Notes under the pieces: model-generated | The model's database searches: none | Told to the model about the DNA's origin: nothing | Seen by the model: only the letters and a program-made list of their open reading frames with translations | Assembly (NCBI GenBank): GCA_903813345.2 | Contig: CAIIXF020000001.1 | Span: 36,179,366 to 36,243,365, forward strand | Length of the DNA stretch: 64,000 bases | Direction of reading: 5' to 3' | DNA from: Owenia fusiformis | Taxonomy: Eukaryota > Annelida > Polychaeta > Sabellida > Oweniidae | Translations under genes and position numbers: made by a program | Shown here: in pieces, positions 53,857 to 64,000 of the stretch | Layout of the letters: the number at the start of each line of letters is the position of its first letter | Position numbering within the stretch: position 1 is the first letter of the stretch

Positions 53857-54511
53857 TTGTGATGATAAGGAGGAATAAATCCAATGACGCAGTCAATTGT
53901 CATGGCACATAAGGGTTCAGGTATAAAATTAGATGATATCAGGTTTTTTAACATCGAGTGAGATGATAATTATAGACGTAAAGCAAATTTGGAAGTGTTT
54001 CCTTTACATTTCGTAAGTTGACTATTAGTCTAAACACCTTTAGGGTATAAAACGAAACTGTACCATCGAGATGACATAAAAACGATGAGCCGATCAGCCT
54101 TCGTTCCTTTTTGAAAACGTACTAAAGCTAAACTCATAGATGCATCCTTTTCACGTGACATGGGGAGGGGGGCACTGCAGATTCCATAGATAGCGCACTC
54201 TCAGTCATCTCGTAACGTGAGTACACCTTCGGTACAGTCAAACCTACATATAGGCACTCATTACCAATCGGCTTATTCCGGAATTTTACGAGAATCTAAC
54301 CCTAACCCTAACCCTCCTAACCCTAACCCTAACCCTAGCCGAAAAGTAGTCCTAACGTGAGGACTGTATGTTTTCTTTTACGCACCCTTTACTACTCACA
54401 ACTGGGGACCAAACCGCTGCTAAAACGAAGGACTCTTTACAATAAAACAATGTACCAACAGAAAGACAATTTTGTTTTGCTTTGAATGGAACAAGTTTGA
54501 AGAAAAACGGT
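53857..54511 (-). repeat. Right terminal inverted repeat of the virus-like element
   Basis: Inverted counterpart of 46688-47371, with high identity from about 54100 to 54480 and lower identity near the inner end. It includes the GGATCCAT-free CATAGATAGCGCACTC block shared with the left arm. Confidence 0.88.
54297..54340 (-). repeat. Telomere-like CCCTAA repeats in the right inverted repeat
   Basis: CTAACCCTAACCCTAACCCT, then CCTAACCCTAACCCTAACCC, the complement of the left block. Confidence 0.9.
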
Positions 54512-55177
54512 GCAAATTGCACTCAAAACAAAAATTGTTCACAAAAACAGTCATGTAAAATATATATCAATAATTTTTGCATTAAATTGTTGTCAATCAG
54601 TGACCATTACATAAAGGACGGTTTTTTACAAGAACGTTTTCAATATAATTGAAAAAAAAACAGTGTTAAATTCAGTCCACCATATCTGTACCAATCCTTT
54701 TATTTTTCTGTTTTCTTCTGACCCGACCCGAAATTACCCGACCCACACACTTTTTTGTGGCCTTACCCGACCCGATCTGGCACCGCTATTGACTAATGGC
54801 CAGTTAAAGCCCATTCTGATACTCACATCTTAAGCTTACTGCCTTCAACTCAAATATCATTCTATAAAGAAGGTAATAGCCCTTCATTTTTCATAATGTT
54901 TAAAGCCATTCAAAGGTCAAAACATTGAAATGAAATGGGACAAGGGGTGGATTATAGATCTTCACATTGAAAAAATCAATTTTAACTTTTATAGATAACT
55001 TTTACTTTTTAGTACGATATTCTAAACAGTCCCAAATGTCACGACCATTTAATATGCAGGAAAAAAGCTCGAGGGTGTGGCAAATACAAATAATATACTA
55101 TCGTTTCGCTGCCGAGTTGTAATAATCGGAACAACAGCTAGCTGTGCCACATCGTGATCTTGCTTTTACACAATCAC
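54512..55177. other. Non-coding spacer
   Basis: AT-rich with a short ACCCGACCCGA repeat near 54720-54772. No gene. Confidence 0.5.
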
Positions 55178-56648
55178 TGGTACTCACCTAGTAACGCTGA
55201 AGATACGTCAGCGTAACAAGATGGAAGAACTTCCGGGCTTCGTTTTCGGTAAGAGATATTTTTATTTCTCGATTCTACACCACTTATGAGTCAAGTTGTG
55301 GACAATAATTTGGCTCTAATAAGTTAAGGAAGATAGTCTAGTTTGATAATATGCAAGCGGTTCTACAAGGGGCGATCCATATATTCTGATAAAAATGCTC
55401 TCATTTTGTGATTTTTTCACATATCCCTCTTATTTTTTTCAGAAAATGTAGATTATGTAATTACACATACAATGCTAAAATATTATAGCTATATCTTAAA
55501 TTATCAATGAGATAAGGTTGCCATGGTAACCTGTATTAAGGGTAGGCAGGTCAATTAAATTATAACATATAAATATCATAATAACTTGTTATTTTAATTA
55601 TTTTAAAGCATGCAGAAATCATGCATTTTTTTAAAAAAAAGTTTGGTATTGTTACTCGTTGTTTGTTGCTAAACAAATGTGGTATATGTGCTCACTATAA
55701 CATCACAAATAATCACAATACCATTGTAGGACAGAATGGGCCAATTGACATTACATGTTATGAGACACACCAAAAATAAAATTGTCAGATGAAGTTAATG
55801 TGGCTGATGCAGAGTGTGACATTAATGGATACATTAGGGAATACCATTAGATTTTATTTTCTTTCAAGAATGAGTAAGAGGACACTGTCAGAGACATACC
55901 TGGACTTATTAAGTGCATTGGCAAGGTGTTGCATAAAGAATCTATAGGTAGTATCGTAAAGAGGAAGGCATGGTCACTGTTGAAGATCATCCACAATCTG
56001 GTTGCAAGAGGAGCTTGCGGACAGAGATTAACACTACGATAAATTGAGATGTTACTTATGAAAAGATAGCTATCCCACTGTATAAATTAGCAAACAAGGG
56101 CAACAGGGGTATTGAACACATCAATGAATAGTTGGCAATGACTGGAAGATGCGTCTGATCTGCTTAAAATAGTTACCGAGGAATGATTAAATTAACATAT
56201 TTATCTATTTTAGACGTTATTATTTAACTGACCTGCCTACCCTAAATACAGGTTACCATGGCAACCTTATTTCAAAGTTATTTAAAGATATAGCTAAAAT
56301 ATTTTAGCATCGTATGTGTAATTACATAATCTACATGTTCTGAAAAAAATGAAAGGGATATGTGAAAAAATCACAAAATGAGAGCATTTTTTATCAGAAT
56401 ATATGGATCGTCCCTTGTATGTTTGGTATTTTAATGAAGACGCAATTTACATATTTAGTCCCTCGCTTTTGTTACGTTGATGATCTTCATGATGAGCCAC
56501 AACTTATTGTCCACAACTTGTCTTATAAGTGGTGTATAATCGAGAAATAAAAATATCTTATACTAGTACCGAAAACGAAGCCCGGAAATTTTTCCATCTT
56601 CACGCTAACGTATCGTCAGCGTAACTAGGTGAGTAACTGAGTACCAGT
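55178..56648. mobile_element. Decayed mariner-type element with ~400-bp inverted repeats
   Basis: CACTGGTACTCACCTAGTAACGCTGA at the left returns inverted at the right. Arms (about 55178-55560 and 56225-56648) match through CTTCCGGGCTTCGTTTTCGG, ATTTTTATTTCTCGATT, TGCTCTCATTTTGTGATTTTTTC and GGTTGCCATGGTAACCTG. TA borders the inner CTCACCTAGT on both sides. The core has a broken transposase (55970-56047). Confidence 0.8.
55970..56047 (+). pseudogene. Mariner transposase N-terminal remnant
   Basis: Reads MVTVEDHPQSGCKRSLRTE and stops after 25 codons. VEDHPRSGRPSTS is the typical linker after the first helix-turn-helix in mariner transposases. The adjacent sequence is frameshifted. It is clearly dead. 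Confidence 0.6.
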
Positions 56649-56994
56649 GACAATACTGATATTTTTATTTCTAGCTTGGTGATCTATCACCAAACACCCG
56701 ACCTTACACTCTGTTTTAAACATTACAAGCCTGAAATTGACCTCGGAATACTGAAAAGTGATTTATTGGAAGCATTTCAATTGTTTTTCTTCTTTACTGT
56801 AATCTTAATCAAAAATGAGCTAAATTTTCAACATTTTCAACAAGTACCCATCAGCTGATCAAGATTATTCTTGACTATTTATGGTTACCTCGATCTTCTG
56901 CGAAATTGAAATATCGCCACGTGGGATCCTTGGAATACATTACATAAGATAAAGAGGGGCTCTGATAAATCCGAATGCATGCAATATTAAAGTC
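56649..56994. other. Non-coding spacer
   Basis: AT-rich; nothing recognised. Confidence 0.5.
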
Positions 56995-57427
56995 AATAAC
57001 CCAGATGCGAGTAGAAATAATCTTGATTTACATCATCAAGAATTCAAAATTCGGTCAAAGTGATATCATATTTGAAATCTACAGGTAAAATTACACCTAG
57101 AAATGTGGTTTTAAAAAGTGTTTATTAACTTTGAAAATTTAATTTTCTTTGTAAATGTGATTTCTAGTTCGGGGAGATTCTCCATAGACCCCATGTTATA
57201 AAATCACAAAAAGTGAAATATCTATTCTTTTATTAGACAGAATATATTTTCTTTTACTGGATATATTCTTATTTGTATAACTATCAGATACATAAGGGTC
57301 ATATGAAAATTAGACCACTGACACCGCTGAAAATTCAAGTTAAGGGAACTTTCTGCTATACCTGCCATGCTATCTGACCCAAATCAGCCACCTGGTGGTA
57401 ACTACCTACCCGCATCAGAGTAATTGA
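56995..57427 (-). mobile_element. Copy 2 of the GCGAGTAG-end element (inverted)
   Basis: Starts AATAACCCAGATGCGAGTAG, contains GGAGATTCTCCATAGACCCC and CAGCCACCTGGTGGTAAC, and ends CTACCCGCATCAGAGTAATT. This is the reverse order of the 9815-10255 copy. Confidence 0.8.
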
Positions 57428-57874
57428 ATCCCCATGTTAAGTCAATGCCACCCTTTGACCTGAGAGCATTGCAGACTATTGGTCAATTTGAAATTAAATC
57501 CACATCCAACTGCTCATATTTAATGAGACCTTTAATATATTTATTTTCAAGTTTACTTGAAATATACTGAATAATACTTGAATATGATTTCATATTTGTA
57601 TTCATTATGGTTTCATACATGACTGTAGCAAATTTGGGTCTTTGATACTTCCTAGAATTCATGATATTGGCAAAATCAAAATAAATTTACTGGTTTCAGT
57701 GATTCAAACATTTTCAACAGACATAATTGACTGTAATTGGCTGTTCTATCTTCCTTTTATACCCGGTTTTCCCCTTTAAGTTGAGCCAGTCTCAACAAGT
57801 AAATCCATGTGGGAGAGTATTGGTAGAATCCATTTTCAAAAGTAAGAATAAAGTTTCTTAACTGAACATTAAAG
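57428..57874. other. Non-coding spacer
   Basis: AT-rich; nothing recognised. Confidence 0.45.
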
Positions 57875-58030
57875 TTTCAGATACATACTAGGGGTAATAT
57901 GAAAATTGATCCACTCGAACTGATGAATATTCAAGTTTAAGGTAACTTTTTATATACCTGCCGTATTATCTGACCAGAGTTAGCCACCTGGTTGTGAAAC
58001 TGGTAACTTATTCGCATCTGAGTTATTGAG
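57875..58030 (-). mobile_element. Partial copy 3 of the GCGAGTAG-end element
   Basis: Only the CATATTAC/GATCCACTCGAACTG, GTTAGCCACCTGGTTG and TTATTCGCATCTGAGTTATTG end is present. Confidence 0.65.
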
Positions 58031-58084
58031 AATTTGACAATTCATCATCTTATACAGATATCTCAAATAACTTATATATCTGAT

Positions 58085-60385
58085 CACATATCTCAAGCCT
58101 TTTTATGTCACCACCAAAAGTGGTGACATATTGTTATGGTCTCCGTTTTTTTGCGACGGCGGTTGGCGTCCGGCGGTTGGAGGTTGGCGTCCGGCGGTTG
58201 GAGGTTGGCGTCCGGCGTCTGTAACAATTTCTTACAACTTCCTATAACTTAACAAATACTGTTTAGACTGACTTCAATTTTTTTCTAAATCATCTACATG
58301 TTCTCAGAAGTTCAAATCTGTCTTTAGATTTGACATTTGACCTTCAATGACCTTCTCAAGGTCAAAAAGGTCTTTTTTCAACTTGCTTCACATTGACTAA
58401 ATTTTTTTTCAAAATCATCTACATGTTCTCAGAAATTCAAATCTGACTTTAGATTTGACTTTAGATTTGACATTTGACCTTCAAATCTGACTTTAGATTT
58501 GACATTTGACCTTCAATGACCTTCTCAAGGTCAAAAAAGGTCAAAAAGGTCTGTTTTCAACTTGCTTCAAATTGACTAATTTTTTTTTCAAAATCATCTA
58601 CGTGTTCTCAGAAATTCAAAGCTGACTTTAGATTTGACTTAAGATTTGACATTTGACCTTCAATGACCTTTTCAAGGTAAAAAAGGTAAAAAAGGTCTGT
58701 TTTCAACTTGCTTCAAATTGACTAAAAAAAATTTCAAAATCATCTACGTGTTCTCAGGAATTCAAATCTGACTTTAGATTTGACTTAAGATTTGACATTT
58801 GACCTTCAATGACCTTCTCAAAGTCAAAAAAGGTCAAAAGGGTATTTTTTCAACTTGCTTCAAATTGACTAAATTTTTTTTTCAAAATCATCTACATGTT
58901 CTCATGAATTCAAATCTGACTTTAGATTTGACATTTGACCTTCAATGACCTTCTCAAGGTCAAAAAGGTCTTTTTTCAACTTGCTTCAAATTGACTAATT
59001 TTTTTTTCAAAATCATCTACATGTTCTCAGAAATTCAAATCTGACTTTAGATTTGACATTTGACCTTTAATGACCTTCTCAAGGTCAAAAAAGGTCAAAA
59101 AGGTCTGTTTTCAACTTGCTTCAAATTGACTAAAATTTTTTTTCAAAATCATCTACGTGTTCTCAGAAATTCAAATCTGACTTAAGATTTGACTTAAGAT
59201 TTGACATTTGACCTTCAATGACCTTCTCAAGGTCAAAAAAGGTCAAAAAGGTCTGTTTTCAACTTGCTTCAAATTGACTAAAAAAAATTATCATAATCAT
59301 CTACGTGTTTTCAGGAATTCAAATCTGACTTTAGATTTGACTTAAGATTTGACATTTGACCTTCAATGACCTTCTCAAAGTCAAAAAAGGTCAAAAAGGT
59401 CTTTTTTCAACTTGCTTCAAATTGACTAAATCTTTTTTTCAAAATCATCTACATGTTCTCAGAAATTCAAATCTGACTTTAGATTTGACATTTGACCTTC
59501 AATGACCTTCTCAATGTCAAAAAAGGTCAAAAAGGTATTTTTTCATCTTGCTTCAAATTGACTAAATTTTTTTTTCAAAATCATCTACATGTTCTCAGAA
59601 ATTCAAATATGACTTTAGATTTGACTTTAGATTTGACATTTGACCTTCAATGACCTTCTCAAGGTCAAAAAAGGTCTTTTTTCAACTTGCTTCAAATTGA
59701 CTAATTTTTTTTTTCAAAATCATCTACATGTTCTCAGAAATTCAAATCTGACTTTAGATTTGACTTAAGATTTGACATTTGACCTTCAATGACCTTTTCA
59801 AGGTAAAAAAGGTAAAAAAGGTCTGTTTTCAACTAATTTTTTTTTCAAAATCATCTACATCTTTTCAGAAGTTCAAATTTGACTTTACAAGTTCTCAGAA
59901 GTTCAAATCTGACTTTAGATTTGACCTTTGACCTTCAATGACCTTCTCAAGGTCAAAAAGGTCTTTTTTCAACTTGCTTCAAATTGACTAATTTTTTTTC
60001 AAAATCATCTACATGTTCTCAGAAGTTCAAATCTGACTTTAGATTTGACATTTGACCTTCAATGACCACTTCAAGGTCAAAAAGGTCTTTTTTCAACTTG
60101 CTTCAAATTTACTTAATTTTTTTTCAAAATCATCTTCATGTTCTCAGAAGTTCAAATCTGACTTTACATTTGACCTTCAATGACCTTCTCAATGTCAAAA
60201 AAAGTCAAAGAGGTATTTTTTCAACTTGCTTCAAATTGACGAATTTTTTTTTCAAAATCATCTACATGTTCTAAGAAGTTCAAATCAAACCTTCTTAAGG
60301 TCAAAATGTATTTTCCAACTTGCTTTAAATTGACCAAATTGTTTTAGGTGGTGACATTTTGTCATGTTAATGCCTTGTTAAGAAT
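58085..60385 (+). mobile_element. Minisatellite-bearing repeat element (GTCACCACC ... GGTGGTGACA)
   Basis: Starts TTTTATGTCACCACCAAAAG with a GTGGTGACA hairpin, then three GGCGTCCGGCGGTTGGAGGT units. About 14 tandem copies of a 120-150-bp unit follow (CAAAATCATCTACATGTTCT, GACTTTAGATTTGACATTTG, ACCTTCAATGACCTTCTCAA, TCAACTTGCTTCAAATTGAC), and it ends TTTTAGGTGGTGACATTTTG, then TAATGCCTTGTTAAG. Unit-length differences come from repeats of GACTTTAGATTT and GGTCAAAAA. Deleted or end-only relatives occur at 2938, 6518 and 8618. It encodes no protein. The plan recalls the Helitron-like 'pearl' elements of bivalves, but identity is not shown. Confidence 0.75.
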
Positions 60386-60799
60386 GAAATTGTAAGGATA
60401 ACATGAGCATGATTTTAATTGATTCCCATTTTATCTCACCATCCATTCTCATTTTTTACACTCAGTATTAGAAGCCTTCTAACTTCCTTAACGGTTAAGG
60501 AAGTTAGAAAATTGTTTTATTAGAATTCATGAACGGAAGAGAAATATATACATGATATAAGAAAAACTGGAAAAGTTGGCAAAAGGGAAGTTTCGATCAG
60601 TGAGATCTCCGGTTTATTCAGGCACTGTAAACAATCATTTTTTTATTCTGTAATGGTCTAATAAACAAAGAAATAAAAACGTAGATCAACGTGACATTTA
60701 CAAACGGGCTTCACCGAACTAGTGGTAAACAGGAGGTAGGCCTAAACAACAACAGATACATTACATTAGATCTGTTACATCACATTTCAACATTTTACA
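60386..60799. other. Upstream region of acireductone dioxygenase
   Basis: AT-rich; contains a perfect hairpin, CTAACTTCCTTAACGGTTAAGGAAGTTAG, at 60478-60506. The promoter of the + strand gene should lie here, but no element is certain. Confidence 0.45.
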
Positions 60800-60922
60800 A
60801 TGGTTCTTGCCTGGTACTTTAATCCTTCTGATGAAGATAAGCGTTTGCCGCACAAGAAGGAACCAAATGTTCCGGTTAGTATCGAGGACCTTGAAAGAAA
60901 AACGGGCGTAAGGTGCTTGAAG
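60800..60922 (+). CDS. ADI1: ADI1 exon 1
   Basis: [20 protein letters not shown] through GVRCLK, 41 codons. Donor AAG|GTAGGC. Confidence 0.94.
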
Positions 60923-62174
60923 GTAGGCAAAACGATTGAATTTTATTATTGCATTGTAGGCTACGTGTAAGCTGTCAGCAAGCATGAAGGAAAGGGAATC
61001 GGAAGATGTACACTGCATATACAATATGTGGGGATCTGGTTCGTGTACATACACGTTTGGCTCACATCCTCATTTGAACATGCCTCAAAAGAGGACTACG
61101 TTATCAGTTCACTCTGTTCCTTGATGTTCGTCACTGAAAATAATAACGTGAATCAACTTGTTGTATTCTTTCAGGTGGATCCTGAAGGATATCAAGGAAA
61201 TGAAACCTACAGAACTCTGAGAAAGGAGCGATTGTATAAATATGAAGACTCGATTGATGTGACAGACAGAAAACCTGAATTTGACGAAATAGTAAATTAC
61301 AATTTAAAAAATTGTGTTACACATAACTGCTATTAAGTCCAATATCCATCAAAAACTTAACCTAAACTAATGTATGTTAATCATAGTAGGCTATCTTTCA
61401 TTGTAATATACAATATTCTTCAAATAGTACTTTCATAAGCAGGGGACAATCTTTGGTGGCGTCTGTGTGAATATGGAAAAGTTTAAAGTTGTCCATGCTT
61501 TTCAGTTAAAAACGTTCTACATAGAACACTTACACGCCGATGATGAAGTGAGATATACAGTCGGTGGGTCGGGATACTTTGATGTAAGAGACGAAGATGA
61601 TGCTTGGATCAGAATCCATATTGAGTCAGGGGATCTGATCACCTTACCTGCTGGCATTTACCATCGCTTTGCATTGGACACAAAGGTACCTTTCTTGTAT
61701 GTATAATCGGACTTGCTTCTTGTCTCAAGTTCCTAATTTCTAAATCTTGATATTATTACTGAAATCGTGTGAAAAAGAAAATGCCTAGAGGACAGACTAT
61801 TAACTCGTACACTCCCTTTCAAAATTTGGGCAACCAGAAGTCCCATTTTGGACTAGCCTACTTGGTAAAGCCGATTGTAACAAATTAATCAGTTTTAAAG
61901 ATATCTATCCCAGGGCCGTAGGGATATCTATCCATCGTGGAACAAAATTTAAACATAAAATATGCATTTACTCGCTATCCTATTGATACATCCTGTTGCC
62001 ATAGTGAAGGGGTGTATTTTTAGTGGCCTTTGTATGTTCCAGAACCACAGCATTAAGTTAGTGAGGCTGTTTACAGAGGTACCAGTGTGGACACCATTTC
62101 CCAGACCAGCGGATAACCACCCAGCAAGACTCGCCTATATCAATTCACGGAAGCTTAAAGACACTGATGCTTAA
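60800..62174 (+). CDS. ADI1: Acireductone dioxygenase (four coding exons)
   Basis: The exons are 60800-60922, 61175-61291, 61506-61685 and 62043-62174, all joined in phase 0, giving 183 aa; the human protein has 179. This cupin enzyme of the methionine salvage pathway oxidises acireductone, with Fe2+ giving the keto-acid precursor of methionine plus formate. Metal ligands fall at His88, His90 and Glu94 (EHLHADDE) and His133 (GIYHRF), the same positions as in human ADI1. The conserved [16 protein letters not shown] and LPAGIYHRF motifs are all present. The start MVLAWYFNP matches the family start. Frames that continue past the exon 2 and exon 3 donors are short and lack similarity. Confidence 0.96.
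61175..61291 (+). CDS. ADI1: ADI1 exon 2
   Basis: [20 protein letters not shown] through KPEFDEI, 39 codons. Acceptor TTCTTTCAG, donor ATA|GTAAAT. Confidence 0.94.
61506..61685 (+). CDS. ADI1: ADI1 exon 3 (metal site)
   Basis: [19 protein letters not shown] through RFALDTK, 60 codons with all four metal ligands. Acceptor CTTTTCAG, donor AAG|GTACCT. Confidence 0.96.
61686..62042 (+). other. ADI1 intron 3
   Basis: AT-rich 357-bp intron; nothing recognised. Confidence 0.7.
62043..62174 (+). CDS. ADI1: ADI1 exon 4
   Basis: [20 protein letters not shown], then [15 protein letters not shown] and the stop at 62172-62174. Matches the [20 protein letters not shown] part of the family. Acceptor ATGTTCCAG. 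Confidence 0.95.
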   Translation, partial: NHSIKLVRLFTEVPVWTPFPRPADNHPARLAYINSRKLKDTDA

Positions 62175-62242
62175 AGGCCCCATATAGAGTGCAAACCACT
62201 TTGGTTTATATCATAGTCTTACTCAATGTTATCACAATGTGG

Positions 62243-62248
62243 AATAAA
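62243..62248 (+). terminator. Possible ADI1 polyadenylation signal
   Basis: AATAAA 69 bp after the stop codon, a normal spacing for a short 3'-UTR. Confidence 0.5.
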
Positions 62249-63142
62249 ATTTACTCATGAGCACAAAAAAGCATTTTAAAATTTTAGTTGGGATGGGACA
62301 TAAATACAGTACATAAAAATGATAAAATTCAAGTATTTGAAAATTATACGGTGAACAACTTTTATTCTCAAAAGTTACATTTTTTTAAAATGCCTCTCAT
62401 AGTTTTTTTCAAATCATGATTTGTAATATTAGAATGACTAAACTATCTTTTTAAACTTTGCACGGAGCCTTTAAAGCATAAAAGGACTTACATTCGGTTT
62501 TATATTAATGCATGAGATACACATTAGGGAGTTTAAGCTTGCAATCTTTTTCACAACCTAAACGTGAACGGAAAATATGCATTTGTTCGAGCGATTGGTG
62601 ATACGATAGGTTCCCTGTTTTCAACTTTGAAAGAGGTCTGGATCTTATCAACAACTACTAAGCTGTCTTTATCAAACCATACATAAGAACAATCCTATAA
62701 GCTATCATCAAAGAGGGTATAGTGAACCAATTAAACTCCTCTTTTAGACCAAATACAATCCAAGTTGAAGGACCTCGTCCATTATTCTATTACTCAGAAC
62801 CTCTGGCACTATATAACTGCAAAAGGATTAGTCTGAATATATGCCCTTTTGGTCCCTCAGTTAAATGTATGTGAAATATGGTTTTTTATTACTGTCCTAG
62901 TTATATTTGATAAGAATATTTACCTTTTCATGAGTTTTGATGCATAATTAACCCCCTGCTGAGAGTCAAAATAAGTATCAAATAAACAAATAGTCATCAT
63001 CATAGAAAAAAACACCAATGGCAACATATATGACATACAAAGTAGAAATAACTTAAAGACCCACGAAGAATATAAAAAATCATATTTTTGAAATAAACTT
63101 AAGGATTAAATTTTTTCAAATTTTTGAATTTCCCGCCAGTTT
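62249..63142. other. Downstream flank of acireductone dioxygenase
   Basis: AT-rich; no gene or repeat recognised. Confidence 0.5.
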
Positions 63143-63895
63143 AATAACGCAGATGCGAGTAGGTAGTTTCCAGATTCATTTTCGTGGTTAAATTTTCATA
63201 TAACCCTTATCACCCTATGCAGACAGAGCCTGTGGAAATATTGGGTGCGGAGCAAATGAGCGGAGGGTGCGGAGCTAACGGTCATTTTTGAATTTAAATT
63301 TGGGATATTTCTGAAACTAAGCCGTTTTGGGACTTCAAATATACCAAGATATGTGTATTTGACACCAAATATCAATACAATTGTGAAAATAGTAGCGCAA
63401 TTCATTCTATAGCGACGCAGTGTGCCTTAAACCTTTCCCAGACCTATATATTTTGAAATTATCCTTTTAATACTGAGTCCCCAGCATTCATAAAAAATGG
63501 TGTTCAAGGTACACTATCTATACAAATTATTTTGCATCTTGGAAGCCAGGCAGTATCTGTGTGATTTTATAAAAATTCGGAAATGTTTTTCAGATATGAG
63601 CCCCCTCTAAATATTGGGTGCGGAGGAACTCCATAAACTATGTTATGTATCTAATAGTTATGCAAATTAAAATATGTCCAGTAAAAGAAAATTTTATCTG
63701 TCCAATACAAGAAAAGATAATCATGTTCACTTTCTGTGATTTTGTAACATGGGATCTATGGGGAATCAACCCGAACAAGAAGTCACATTTTCAAAAAAAA
63801 ACTTACTTTTACATGCAGATTTCAAATATGACATCGTTTTGACTGAATTTTGAATATCTAATGACGTAAATAAAGATTATTTCTACTCGCATCTA
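63143..63895 (+). mobile_element. Copy 4 of the GCGAGTAG-end element, split by an insertion
   Basis: Starts AATAACGCAGATGCGAGTAG and ends TTTCTACTCGCATCTAGTC. It has the CATATAACCCTTAT, ATGTCCAGTAAAAG and ATCTATGGGGAATC landmarks of copy 1, but 432 bp of foreign sequence lie between CCCTTAT and GTATCTAAT. Confidence 0.8.
63211..63642. mobile_element. 432-bp insertion nested in copy 4
   Basis: By comparison with copy 1, the insertion starts CACCCTATGCAGACAG and ends TAAACTATG, with TTAT on both sides (63207-63210 and 63643-63646). ATATTGGGTGCGGA occurs near both ends (about 63237 and 63612). No coding capacity. Family unknown. Confidence 0.65.
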
Positions 63896-64000
63896 GTCTA
63901 TTTGAAGGGGGAAAAACAAGATGGCTGCCATTAGATGTAAGAAATATCAGAAAATGAGTTGCTTTACTTTTAATTTTCACAATTTCCCGGCTTATGTTTT
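63896..64000. other. Non-coding window end
   Basis: Includes AAGATGGCTGCCATTAG; a start of a gene beyond the window cannot be judged. Confidence 0.3.

Larger units (their letters stand above)
46688..54511. mobile_element. Virus-like element with long inverted repeats and a packaging-type ATPase
   Basis: Inverted repeats at 46688-47371 and about 53857-54511 bound a 7.8-kb unit. Inside, on the + strand, are a 115-codon frame, a broken frame, a tandem-repeat block and a 559-aa ATPase. On the - strand are a 127-aa basic protein, a 51-aa frame and a 165-aa frame. The two intact sets face each other and meet near 52018-52351. The ATPase resembles genome-packaging ATPases of Polinton/Maverick and adintovirus-type elements. 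No DNA polymerase B, integrase, protease or major capsid gene was found, and 7.8 kb is about half a Polinton. It is either a reduced/non-autonomous relative or a distinct small family. A target duplication could not be defined because the outermost bases are diverged. Confidence 0.8.

Noticed and set aside
61028-61336. Separate 102-aa protein
   Set aside because: Its middle is ADI1 exon 2; both edges run into introns.

Overview
This window is nuclear DNA from an animal. It is AT-rich, its genes are split by GT-AG introns, and it is full of transposon fragments, minisatellites and fold-back repeats. The proteins are clearly bilaterian but not vertebrate. A marine invertebrate such as a hemichordate or mollusc fits best; the sequence alone does not settle the phylum. 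No bacterial operon, CRISPR array or rRNA was seen. The only tRNA-like sequence is the head of a SINE.

Four conserved host genes can be assembled exon by exon with closed reading phases. (1) A neurocalcin/hippocalcin-type neuronal calcium sensor lies on the + strand (coding exons 4701-5078 and 10646-10843, 191 aa). (2) The cation-dependent mannose-6-phosphate receptor lies on the - strand (six exons, 26121 down to 19940, 276 aa). (3) An Enhancer of polycomb (EPC1/EPC2) homologue lies on the - strand (15 exons, 44633 down to 30773, 721 aa). (4) Acireductone dioxygenase lies on the + strand (four exons, 60800-62174, 183 aa). They act in unrelated processes (calcium signalling, lysosomal enzyme sorting, chromatin acetylation, methionine salvage). 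I see no functional clustering.

The most unusual part is 46688-54511. It is a roughly 7.8-kb unit bounded by inverted repeats of about 650-680 bp that carry telomere-like TTAGGG blocks. It encodes an intact 559-aa packaging-type P-loop ATPase with added zinc fingers, a small very basic protein, two unrecognised reading frames on the other strand, an orphan 115-aa frame and a decayed frame that may be PC4-like. A 1.3-kb tandem array of ATGCTACATG-type units lies just before the ATPase. The ATPase resembles those of Polinton/Maverick and adintovirus-type elements, but I found no polymerase, integrase, protease or major capsid gene. It may be a non-autonomous or reduced virus-like element.

The rest is mostly mobile and repeated DNA. 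It includes two decayed mariner-type transposons (59-1143 and 55178-56648), a long perfect-type palindrome (8804-9560), a fold-back element with an 8-bp target duplication in an EPC intron (34382-35314), and a dispersed family with CAGATGCGAGTAG ends (four copies, one split by a nested insertion). It also includes a 0.78-kb segmental duplication between the receptor and EPC genes, several MITEs, three G-rich GGGCC repeats around the EPC 5' end, and minisatellites of 108, 51, 162 and about 120-150 bp.
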